Assembly: GCA_028112705.1 (NCBI GenBank)
Contig: JAOGYN010000015.1
Span: 1 to 47,802, forward strand
DNA: 47,802 nt
From: GCA-002712045 sp028112705
GTDB taxonomy: Bacteria > Pseudomonadota > Alphaproteobacteria > Rhodobacterales > Rhodobacteraceae
Direction: 5' to 3'
Part shown: piece after piece, positions 34,834 through 42,807 of the stretch
Layout of the letters: each line of letters begins with the position of its first letter
Position numbering within the stretch: the first letter of the stretch is position 1
The notes under the pieces: generated by a model
The model's input: the letters and a program-made list of their open reading frames with translations, nothing else
What the model was told of the DNA's origin: nothing
Database searches by the model: none
Program-made: the position numbers and the translations under genes

Positions 34834-36348
34834 TTATTTTTGTACTACCAAAGACGGCTCACAACCCAGGCTCTCTGCTAAACTAGAAAATCGTAGTTGA
34901 ACCACCTCTCCAAATAAATCTTTGTTATTTTTGGAAATCATAATTTGTAAAACTTTTTTATTCTTAAGTATTTTTAATTCACCCATAGAACCGTCCATTG
35001 ATCCTGACAACATAGCTCCAAAACGCATCGCTTTTCCCAATTTTTTTGCTTGTGTCTGTTCGTTTTTAGTTAAAATTGATTGAACACTTTTAAAAGCGCT
35101 CTTATTTCTTGAACTCTTGTACCTAAACAGGAGAGCAAGAGCGAGAAAAATGCGCTCACTGTGATCCAATCCACCCAAGTTGGCTCTTGTAGCATATTCA
35201 AAGCATACTTCAGCACGATAATCTGGATGTGCTCTCCAAGTTACATCATGTAATAGACACGCAGCCTGAACCAACCTAACAATTTTTAAATCATCTTTAT
35301 CAAATAATGGTAGGATAAAACTAAAAAGAGCCATTCCAAATCCTGGAATTCTTGATGCAGAATTCTCCATATATTGGCAGGCTTCTATTAAAGGATCGAG
35401 CTTTCTTAACTTTGCATCCATACATCCATACAATAATCCTTCCCTAATACCATAACTTGATATTGCAATATTTTTTGGTTTAAAATTTTCGATTATCTCT
35501 TGTAAAATTAATGCCGATGTTGGGAGTAATTTTAAACGAGCTGTTGAACTTGGATAAACCTTACTCATTTTTTCTATAGAACTCTTCATAATCCAATCAG
35601 TTGTTATTTTAATATCGCTGATATTAATTTGGTATTCATGCAAAACTTTTAAAGGGTAATCAGATATTTCCATTTGCAGCCGAGCAATTGTTCGCCAAGA
35701 TCCACCAACTAAATATATAGATTTATAATTTTTTTTAAATAATTTTCTTAACTCAATTAATTTGGATTTGATATAATTTCTTTTTATAATTGGATCAGTA
35801 AACAAACGATCTAAAATTAATGGTCCTAGTGGTGAGCTTGTAGCTGCCCCTACTATCCCATTTGAAATTTCAGCTAATTCCATAGACGCGCCACCTAAAT
35901 CACAAACGATACCATCTGAATCTGGCCATCCCAACAAGACGCCCTCTGCAGACAATCTTGCTTCCTCTTCACCAGTGGCAATAATCACTTTTAAACCAGT
36001 TTCTGTACAAATTTTGGAACAAAAATCTTGACCATTAGGAGCATTTCTAATTGCCGCAGTAGCAATTGCTCTTAAACTAGAGTTCATTGATTTGGCTAAC
36101 ATCACAAATCGTTTTATTGCAGATAAAGCCCGCTGTTTATTAATATCATTTAAGTCACCATTTGGTCCTAAATTATCACCTAAGGCACAAAGAACTTTTT
36201 CATTAAAAAAATAAGCAGGTGATCTCGCTGCACCATCGAAAATTACTAAACGAACTGAGTTTGAACCAATATCAATTACACCCAATCGATCAATCGCACC
36301 ATTTGAAAGATTATTAGCTATGCTTTTTGTTGAATAAAAATCTGTCAA
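34834..36348 (-). CDS. ppx: Exopolyphosphatase / Ppx-GppA phosphatase
   Basis: A 504-residue protein of the ASKHA fold. The N-terminal phosphate-binding segment is LGVIDIGSNSVRLVIFDG, then ATAAIRNAPNG, the catalytic Glu region ATGEEEARLSAEGVLLGW and DLGGASMELAEI. The C-terminal region resembles an HD-type domain (ACLLHDVTWRAHPDYRAEVCFEY). It hydrolyses inorganic polyphosphate or pppGpp. The start is TTG at 36346-36348; the conserved core begins at about residue 22, so a start nearby is needed, but no strong ribosome-binding site supports this codon. It lies 37 bases after ppk on the same strand: synthesis and degradation of polyphosphate are coupled. Confidence 0.9.
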   Translation of the reverse strand: MTDFYSTKSIANNLSNGAIDRLGVIDIGSNSVRLVIFDGAARSPAYFFNEKVLCALGDNLGPNGDLNDINKQRALSAIKRFVMLAKSMNSSLRAIATAAIRNAPNGQDFCSKICTETGLKVIIATGEEEARLSAEGVLLGWPDSDGIVCDLGGASMELAEISNGIVGAATSSPLGPLILDRLFTDPIIKRNYIKSKLIELRKLFKKNYKSIYLVGGSWRTIARLQMEISDYPLKVLHEYQINISDIKITTDWIMKSSIEKMSKVYPSSTARLKLLPTSALILQEIIENFKPKNIAISSYGIREGLLYGCMDAKLRKLDPLIEACQYMENSASRIPGFGMALFSFILPLFDKDDLKIVRLVQAACLLHDVTWRAHPDYRAEVCFEYATRANLGGLDHSERIFLALALLFRYKSSRNKSAFKSVQSILTKNEQTQAKKLGKAMRFGAMLSGSMDGSMGELKILKNKKVLQIMISKNNKDLFGEVVQLRFSSLAESLGCEPSLVVQK

Positions 36349-36385
36349 AGTTATTACCAGTAAAAAAAGTTGAGTTAATCAAATT

Positions 36386-38584
36386 TTAAGTATTAGTTTT
36401 AGCATGAGTCAATTTTGGAGCATCAGATGCTCCAGCAGAACCGCGTCCAGAAAGAGAAGGGTTTTCCATAAAAAATCTATGGCAATCAAATAAATTATCA
36501 ATTTCATTATGCCGCAAATAGGTTCCATCCGCCTGAAGTACCCAGCTTTGTCTTTGATCTGCTAGATTAGCAGCCATAATTTGACTCACTATTTGTGAAC
36601 GCACAGTTTTGTTATGGATCTCTATTAAACCTTCCACACGCCTGTTAAGGTTACGGTCCATCCAATCTGCAGAGCTTATATAAACTCGACCTTTTACAGA
36701 ACTTACTGGTTCTCCATTACCAAAACAAACTATTCGTGAGTGCTCTAAAAACCTACCAACTATCGACTTTATTTGTATATTTTCACTTAAACCCTTAATC
36801 CCAGGTCTGAGGCCACAAATACCGCGAACTACCAACTTGATTACAACTCCAGCCCTACTCGCTTTATACAGTGCGTCGATAACGTCTGGGTCAATTAAAG
36901 CATTCATCTTACCCCATATTTCAGCAGGTTTTCCTTCCCTGGCAAATTTTATTTCATTTTCAATAGAATCCAACAAAAAAGTTTTAAGGTTTATTGGTGA
37001 TATAGACATCATTTTTAATTTTTTTGGTTTTGCATAACCAGAAATAAAATTAAAAACACTTGTAGCATCGCGACCATAATCTGAATTACAGGTAAAGAAT
37101 GAAAGATCTGTATAGTATTTTGCAGTTATAGGGTGATAGTTACCTGTTCCAAAATGGGTGTAGGTAACTAATTTTTTATCCTCTCGCCTGACTACCGTAG
37201 ATAGTTTTGCATGAGTTTTTAAGCTGATAAACCCATAAACAACATGTGCACCTGCTCGTTCCAACCGGCGGGCCTGCCTAATGTTTGCAGCTTCATCAAA
37301 ACGTGCTTTCAATTCAATAAATGCGGTCACTGATTTTCCTGCCTCAGCAGCCTCACATAAAGCATCAACAATAGGTGAATCTTTTGAAGTTCTATACAAC
37401 GTTTGTTTGATTGCGAGGACATTAGGGTCAGCAGCCGCTTGTTGTAAAAACCTTACAACCATATCAAAAGTTTCGTATGGATGATGAAGTAACATGTCTT
37501 TTTGTTGAATGGCCTTAAAAATATCTCCATCATAATCAGCAACTCGTTCTGGTATTCTTGGAGTAAACTTTGGCCACAGAAGTTTACTCACTTCTAACTC
37601 AACCAATTCGTTCAAATCAGATAAAGCAATAAACCCATCAATTTCAAAAATTTCTTCTTTCGATACTTGACAGTTTTTTCTTATCAGATTTGCCAAATTA
37701 ATATTTGCCCCAGCAGAGATTGACAAACTAATAACCTCTCCTCGCTTTCGCCGTTTCAGTGCTGTTTCAAACTCTCTTACCAAATCCTCTGCTTCTTCTT
37801 CTATTTCTAAGTCACTATCTCTTAAAAGACGGAATGCACAAAAATTTTCCAATTTGTGCTCTGGAAAAAGATCATTGATATATTCAATTAAAACGTCTTC
37901 AAGGGGTAACATTCTAAATAAACTCTTGGTTTCTCCAAGTCGAACGAACCTAGGAAGTTGATTGGGAATTGGTAATAGAGCCAATAACTCTTTATTATCT
38001 CGTTTTCTTTTTAACTGTAATGCTAATGCAAAACCACCATTTGGGATAAACGGAAATGGATGCGCAGGATCAACAGCTAAAGGGGACAGAACTGGAAATA
38101 TATTGTTTACAAACTCTTCATCAAGAAATAATCTTTCTTTGCTACTCAGCTCATTAGGTTTTAAGATTTCTATATTCGCTAACTTTAAATCTGATATTAA
38201 TTCAATCCACTGACTTTGTTGTCGGTTTAAAAGAATTCTAACTCGTTTATCTATCTCTAATAATTGTTGTGTAGGTGTCATACCATCAGCAGCTGGAGTG
38301 TTTATTTTATTGTTTTTAAGTTCCCGTAATCCAGCCACTCTAACTGAATAAAACTCATCCAAGTTTGTTGCTGAAATTGCAAGAAACCGTAACCGTTCTA
38401 AGAGAGGTACACTTAAATTACCAGCTTCTTCCAAAACACGTGAATTAAAAGCTAACCATGACAATTCACGATTTAAAAACCTTTTATTACTATCAAAGTT
38501 CTCAAAATCACGGTCGACAGCCTCGTGTTTGATAGACTTCAAAAAATCTGAATTAACAATCTTATGATGAATTTGTTTGTTCAT
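36386..38584 (-). CDS. ppk: Polyphosphate kinase 1
   Basis: A 732-residue enzyme that builds polyphosphate from ATP. It begins with the family stretch RFLNRELSWLAFNSRVLEEA. The catalytic part shows HPYETFDMVVRFLQQAAADPNVLAIKQTLYR, then KTHAKLSTVVRRE with the His that becomes phosphorylated, and THFGTGNYHPITAKYYTDLSFFT. The C-terminal domain has IYISSADWMDRNLNRRVEGLIEI-type residues. Length fits PPK1. It lies eight bases after hdaA and 37 before the Ppx gene, the usual alphaproteobacterial order perM-hdaA-ppk-ppx. Confidence 0.97.
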   Translation of the reverse strand: MNKQIHHKIVNSDFLKSIKHEAVDRDFENFDSNKRFLNRELSWLAFNSRVLEEAGNLSVPLLERLRFLAISATNLDEFYSVRVAGLRELKNNKINTPAADGMTPTQQLLEIDKRVRILLNRQQSQWIELISDLKLANIEILKPNELSSKERLFLDEEFVNNIFPVLSPLAVDPAHPFPFIPNGGFALALQLKRKRDNKELLALLPIPNQLPRFVRLGETKSLFRMLPLEDVLIEYINDLFPEHKLENFCAFRLLRDSDLEIEEEAEDLVREFETALKRRKRGEVISLSISAGANINLANLIRKNCQVSKEEIFEIDGFIALSDLNELVELEVSKLLWPKFTPRIPERVADYDGDIFKAIQQKDMLLHHPYETFDMVVRFLQQAAADPNVLAIKQTLYRTSKDSPIVDALCEAAEAGKSVTAFIELKARFDEAANIRQARRLERAGAHVVYGFISLKTHAKLSTVVRREDKKLVTYTHFGTGNYHPITAKYYTDLSFFTCNSDYGRDATSVFNFISGYAKPKKLKMMSISPINLKTFLLDSIENEIKFAREGKPAEIWGKMNALIDPDVIDALYKASRAGVVIKLVVRGICGLRPGIKGLSENIQIKSIVGRFLEHSRIVCFGNGEPVSSVKGRVYISSADWMDRNLNRRVEGLIEIHNKTVRSQIVSQIMAANLADQRQSWVLQADGTYLRHNEIDNLFDCHRFFMENPSLSGRGSAGASDAPKLTHAKTNT

Positions 38585-38592
38585 GAAGAGAC

Positions 38593-39267
38593 TTATGCCT
38601 CATTTTTTCTAATTTTGTCCAGAACTTCAGTAACTATTGCCTTACTCGGGCCTTTCCCTAATTTCAAACTTGTATTATCCAGCTCGTTTACAAAGTTAGA
38701 AATAGAAATCAAAGATCGTGTAATTCTTTTTAAAATGAATTCAATTAAAAAAGGAGATATACGAATTTGTCGATCGTTAAAATGCTTGACTAAAACCGCT
38801 GATAACAATGCATCATCAGGTGAGTTTATTGGAATATGCTCAGTAGCTATAAGTCTACTTGATAAATCAGGTAACTCAAACCCCGCCCTACTTGAAGGAA
38901 CAGAACTAGTCATTAGAACAAAAGTACCCATTTGACTACAACCATTAAGAATATGCAACAAATGTTCTTCTAAATCAGATTGCGAAGCTGCTAAATTAAT
39001 ATTTTCTATAATTATTGCTTTTTCTTTGGTGCTATCAAATTCTAAACTATTAATTTCTATAAAACTAGCATCAGCTAAATTAGCCCACACGTTAGAAAGG
39101 TGAGTTTTTCCAGATCCATTTGCGCCAGTAATAATTATTCTACGATTAGACCAGTCCACCCAATTTTGAATATATTCAAAAGCTAAAATATTAGCTTTTG
39201 AAACAAAAAAATCTTTTGAGCCAAGCGCTGGGTAGGAAGGTAAATTGAAAATTAATTGATCATTCAA
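38593..39267 (-). CDS. hdaA: HdaA, regulatory inactivator of DnaA
   Basis: A 224-residue DnaA-like AAA+ protein lacking a DNA-binding domain IV. The N-terminus has QLIFNLPSYPALGSKDFFVSKAN, the clamp-binding type of start (QLIFNLP) known in Hda proteins. Walker A is GANGSGKTHL, and ATPase sensor-type residues follow in DLSSRLIATEHIPINSPDD. With the sliding clamp it promotes ATP hydrolysis by DnaA and so limits re-initiation. The start is TTG at 39265-39267: the ATG four bases downstream (39261-39263) is out of frame, and AAGGG about eight bases before the TTG lies inside the end of perM. It sits between perM and ppk. Confidence 0.85.
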   Translation of the reverse strand: MNDQLIFNLPSYPALGSKDFFVSKANILAFEYIQNWVDWSNRRIIITGANGSGKTHLSNVWANLADASFIEINSLEFDSTKEKAIIIENINLAASQSDLEEHLLHILNGCSQMGTFVLMTSSVPSSRAGFELPDLSSRLIATEHIPINSPDDALLSAVLVKHFNDRQIRISPFLIEFILKRITRSLISISNFVNELDNTSLKLGKGPSKAIVTEVLDKIRKNEA

Positions 39268-39269
39268 AT

Positions 39270-40319
39270 TTAATCCCTTTCAGAACCCAAGTATACAGTG
39301 CTGACTTTGTATTTTTTAATCCAAAATCGTATAATCACTCCAAATGAAGCAGAAATTGGCACAGCTAGCAGTAGACCTGAAAAACCCAAAATAGATCCAA
39401 AAAATGATAAAGAAAATAATAACCAGACTGGATGCAGACCTATAGAATTTCCAACTATTTTTGGTGTGAGGTAATTACCTTCTATTATTTGGCCAATAAG
39501 AAAAATAATTCCAATCATTGCAATGAAGTAAGGCTCTGGCCAGAATTGATATAAGGCCAAACCCAATGCTAAACCTCCTCCAAAAACTGCTCCAACATAA
39601 GGAATAAACGAAAGAAATCCTGCCAATAGACCAATAAAAATACCATAATTTAAACCAACAAAGCTTAATGTAACTGCGTAAAAAATTGCGAGAATAAAGC
39701 ATACAATCATTTGACCACGAATAAATTTCGACAAAGTTAAGTCAATCTCAGAACAAATCGCATTAATCGAATTCTTTGAATTTAAAGGGATTAAGCCATC
39801 AAATTTTAACAAGATTTTATTCCAATCATACAATAAATATATAGATACGATTGGCGAAATAAAGATTATCATAAATGTATCAAGTGCACCCATTGCGGAG
39901 AAATAAAAATTCTTCAAAACACTGATAGCATTTGATTGAATTGTTGACTTAATAGTGGCGATTGGCCCATCCCAATCATATAGCCCAAAAAACTGACCGA
40001 AATTACTTTTAAATATATCAATAAATTTATTTATTATTACTGGTATATTTTCCCAAAATGAAAAAATTTCATTAGCAATTTTTGGCAAAACCAAAACACT
40101 GAATAATAGTAAACACAAAAGGAATGTTCCAAAAATAATTAGTGTTGAAAATAATCTATTAATTCCAATCCTTTCTAACTTATCAGCTATAGGATTTAAA
40201 AAGTAAGCTATAGCCGCTCCAATTAAAAATGGTAATAGTATGTCACTAAGCAACCAAATCGCGCCAATTAATATAAAAGATATCAAAATTGACCACTTGG
40301 CTTGTTGTGAAATTAGCAT
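39270..40319 (-). CDS. AI-2E family transporter (PerM-like)
   Basis: A 349-residue membrane protein with about eight hydrophobic segments. Family signs are LLPFLIGAAIAYFLNPIADKLER early on and GLLAGFLSFIPYVGAVFGGGLALGLAL in the middle, with the C-terminal GNYLTPKIVGNSIGLHPVWLLFSL stretch. PerM/AI-2E proteins are poorly understood; some export autoinducer-2 or act in sodium/proton exchange. Its position directly before hdaA (two bases between stop and start) is conserved in many Alphaproteobacteria. The ribosome-binding site for hdaA is within its last codons, so translation is coupled. Confidence 0.9.
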   Translation of the reverse strand: MLISQQAKWSILISFILIGAIWLLSDILLPFLIGAAIAYFLNPIADKLERIGINRLFSTLIIFGTFLLCLLLFSVLVLPKIANEIFSFWENIPVIINKFIDIFKSNFGQFFGLYDWDGPIATIKSTIQSNAISVLKNFYFSAMGALDTFMIIFISPIVSIYLLYDWNKILLKFDGLIPLNSKNSINAICSEIDLTLSKFIRGQMIVCFILAIFYAVTLSFVGLNYGIFIGLLAGFLSFIPYVGAVFGGGLALGLALYQFWPEPYFIAMIGIIFLIGQIIEGNYLTPKIVGNSIGLHPVWLLFSLSFFGSILGFSGLLLAVPISASFGVIIRFWIKKYKVSTVYLGSERD

Positions 40320-40441
40320 TTTCTGTCTCCATTTATAAATTAATATACCAGAAAAATAGTTAATAAGCGATTATAGGATTGCTTATTTTAAATAAAATAG
40401 GCAATTAAAACATAGTTTCTAATATTTATTTATGAGGTTCT

Positions 40442-41539
40442 ATGTCTAATAGCAATCAACAAACTAAAGCAGAATTAATTTTGCCTTCAAAGAATTTGAG
40501 TGATGATATTAATTTTTTTACAAAAAAAATTGGGATGCGATTAGACGAAATATTTCCTGCTGACGATCCTTCAGTAGCAGTTATTTCAGGCTTTGGCCTT
40601 AGACTGAGAATTGATAAAGGATCAGATGAACCAGTTGGTACTATTCGTATATTAACAGACGACATTAATCGTTTTTCTGCGGCTGGAAAATATTTAGTGG
40701 CCCCAAATGGAGTGAAGATTCAATTTATTGAAAATAATTCACCTTTAATAATGCCAAAAACTAATCATGACTTTGTAGTGAGGAGACTTTCTGATCAAGC
40801 ACCATGGGTAATAGGTCGAGCAGGGATGCATTATAGAGATTTGATACCATCAAGACTTGGTGGATCAATTATCGCAAGTCATATACGAATTCCAGATGGT
40901 GGCCCAGTTCCTGATATGGTGCACTATCACACCGTAGGCTTTCAATTGATTTTTTGCTATAAAGGTTGGGTTGATTTAGTATATGAAGATCAAGGAAAGC
41001 CTTTTCGATTAAATGAAGGATGCTGCGTTATTCAACCTCCGCAAATTCGCCATAGAGTATTATTTGCTAGTAACGACATCGAAGTAATAGAAATTGGTGT
41101 TCCTGCAGAACATGTAACAACTATTGATCATGAAATGAGTCTTCCAAATGATACAATTAATAGGCAGCGAGAATTTCAGGGTCAGAAATTCGTACATCAT
41201 AAAGTTGAAGATGCGGTGTGGGAACCTTTTCGGTTAAGTCAATTCAAATCAAGAGACACTACCATTGCAAAAAATACTAAAAATGTTGCTGGGGTTAAAG
41301 TAGCCAAGTTTACCAGTGGTGGTGATGTTTGGAGTTCACACGACACTGATATTTTATTTAATTTTGTTATGAGTGGTCATATGACTTTAGAAGGGGAAGG
41401 TGAAAAATCAAATGATTTAGAGCCCGGTGACGCTTTTGTGATTCCACCAAATATGAAAACAAAATACACTTCTTGTTCTAAAGATCTTGAGTTACTGGAA
41501 GTGTCTTTACCTGGAATCTTTAATACTACAAACGTTTAA
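40442..41539 (+). CDS. VOC/double-cupin protein of unknown function
   Basis: A 365-residue soluble protein that appears to contain three beta-rich domains. Residues about 8-100 resemble a glyoxalase/VOC half (LPSKNLSDDINFFTKKIGMRLDEIFPADDP). Residues about 140-225 form a first cupin with a likely metal site: His161, His163, Gln168 and His204 (VHYHTVGFQ, QIRHRV), Gln replacing the usual Glu. Residues about 285-360 form a second cupin with only His300 recognisable as ligand, so it is probably structural. I do not recognise a named enzyme; a metal-dependent dioxygenase or isomerase of small carbon compounds is possible. The ATG follows GAGG. It is divergent from perM and convergent with the flavin reductase gene. 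Confidence 0.75.
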   Translation: MSNSNQQTKAELILPSKNLSDDINFFTKKIGMRLDEIFPADDPSVAVISGFGLRLRIDKGSDEPVGTIRILTDDINRFSAAGKYLVAPNGVKIQFIENNSPLIMPKTNHDFVVRRLSDQAPWVIGRAGMHYRDLIPSRLGGSIIASHIRIPDGGPVPDMVHYHTVGFQLIFCYKGWVDLVYEDQGKPFRLNEGCCVIQPPQIRHRVLFASNDIEVIEIGVPAEHVTTIDHEMSLPNDTINRQREFQGQKFVHHKVEDAVWEPFRLSQFKSRDTTIAKNTKNVAGVKVAKFTSGGDVWSSHDTDILFNFVMSGHMTLEGEGEKSNDLEPGDAFVIPPNMKTKYTSCSKDLELLEVSLPGIFNTTNV

Positions 41540-41588
41540 CGATAAGAATAAAGAACTTAAAACTAAAGATTATCTAAATTTTATTAAT

Positions 41589-42197
41589 TTAATCATCTGG
41601 GCGCTTTAAGGTAATTAGCTTTTCTATAACTGCATAATCTCGATATCCAAGTCTAGACAAAGGCTTATACAATGTAACATCAAGCATACCGTCTTTAATA
41701 TACTTTTCATTAATATGAATACCTTTAACTTCCCCTATAATTGCAATTTGATCCTCACCTGGGAGTTTAATTTCTTTATGCAGGATACATTCAAATGCTG
41801 CAGGTGCCGCTTTAACGAATGGAACTGAAACAATCTCTGATACTCCTTTTTCGAGACCAGCCACTGTGAATTCATCTTCACCATGTTTAAAGTGTTGTGA
41901 AGAAATATTCATTTGATCAGTTAACTCAAAGCTTACAAAATTCACAACAAACTCACCTGTTTCTCTTATATTTACAATTGAATCTTTTTCTTCAGCTATT
42001 CCTAATTTTGGGCCCGTTTTACTAAAGATCACCATTGGCGGTTTATCACCAATTGCGTTGAAAAAAGAATACGGGGCTAAATTTGCAGACCCATCTTTAT
42101 TAATTGTAGAAATCCATCCAATTGGTCGAGGAGAAACGATTGCCTTAAATGGATCGTGAGGAAGAGAGTTAGGTCGAAAATTCGGTTTGTAAAACAT
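41589..42197 (-). CDS. Flavin reductase family protein (FMN-binding split barrel)
   Basis: A 202-residue protein of the flavin reductase-like FMN-binding family (DIM6/NTAB type). It contains PFKAIVSPRPIGWISTINKDGSANLAPYSFFNAIGDKPPMVIFS, which is the typical FMN-binding stretch, followed by DSIVNIRETGEFVVNFV. Members reduce flavins or act as nitroreductase-like or monooxygenase components. No partner oxygenase gene is adjacent except the convergent cupin gene, about which I draw no conclusion. The gene is divergent from a GNAT gene. Specific function is unknown. Confidence 0.85.
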   Translation of the reverse strand: MFYKPNFRPNSLPHDPFKAIVSPRPIGWISTINKDGSANLAPYSFFNAIGDKPPMVIFSKTGPKLGIAEEKDSIVNIRETGEFVVNFVSFELTDQMNISSQHFKHGEDEFTVAGLEKGVSEIVSVPFVKAAPAAFECILHKEIKLPGEDQIAIIGEVKGIHINEKYIKDGMLDVTLYKPLSRLGYRDYAVIEKLITLKRPDD

Positions 42198-42284
42198 AAA
42201 AAAACCTCTTTAATAATATTGGCTCTATACGTAACCTTATGATAACGGAAATTCTAGCGCTAATCATAAATTTTGGAGCGATGT

Positions 42285-42776
42285 TTGATAAATATAAAAC
42301 TAGAAGAAGAAAATGATTTCTGGGACGTGGAGAGCCTTTATGATGTTTGCCTTTCCCCAAGTAGAAAAGCATTAAGTTCTTACAGGTTTCGAGAAGATGT
42401 CGAGCCAATTAAAGAACTATGTTATTTGACTAGGGATAAAACTGGGTCAGTCTTTTCTGCAATTAGATATTGGCCAATCAAAATAGAAAACTTTAAATGC
42501 TTATTGTTAGGACCATTAGCAGTACATCCAATCAGACAAGCTGAGGGTCACGGTAAATACTTGATTAGCAAGACCTTGAAAAAAGCAGAAAGCTTAGGTT
42601 GGGAAGCAGTAATTTTAATTGGCGATCTTTCATATTACAGTCAATTTGACTTTAATATTGCAAAATCAATAAGATTTTCTTCACCTACTGATCCAGGTAG
42701 GATTTTAATAAGATCACTCAATAATTTTAAAACAGATGGCTTAAAGGGTGACGCTATAAAATGTGTTTTAGATTAA
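42285..42776 (+). CDS. GNAT family N-acetyltransferase
   Basis: A protein of about 163 residues. The GNAT core is visible as LLLGPLAVHPIRQAEGHGKYLISKTLKKAESLGWEAVILIGD, where the region around RQAEGHGK corresponds to the acetyl-CoA-binding loop. The overall pattern is close to YhbS-like N-acetyltransferases, whose substrate is unknown. The start is TTG at 42285: GGAG lies six bases before it. An ATG at 42281 is out of frame and its frame closes after eleven codons. An earlier TTG at 42273 would add four residues and has no room for a ribosome-binding site. Divergent from the flavin reductase gene. Confidence 0.8.
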   Translation: MINIKLEEENDFWDVESLYDVCLSPSRKALSSYRFREDVEPIKELCYLTRDKTGSVFSAIRYWPIKIENFKCLLLGPLAVHPIRQAEGHGKYLISKTLKKAESLGWEAVILIGDLSYYSQFDFNIAKSIRFSSPTDPGRILIRSLNNFKTDGLKGDAIKCVLD

Positions 42777-42807
42777 CAGTGAAAAAACCTAAATCATTAT
42801 AACAAAA

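Noticed and set aside
38564..38935. 123-codon open frame antisense to hdaA
   Set aside because: It is opposite the clear HdaA coding region and has no ribosome-binding site or motif.
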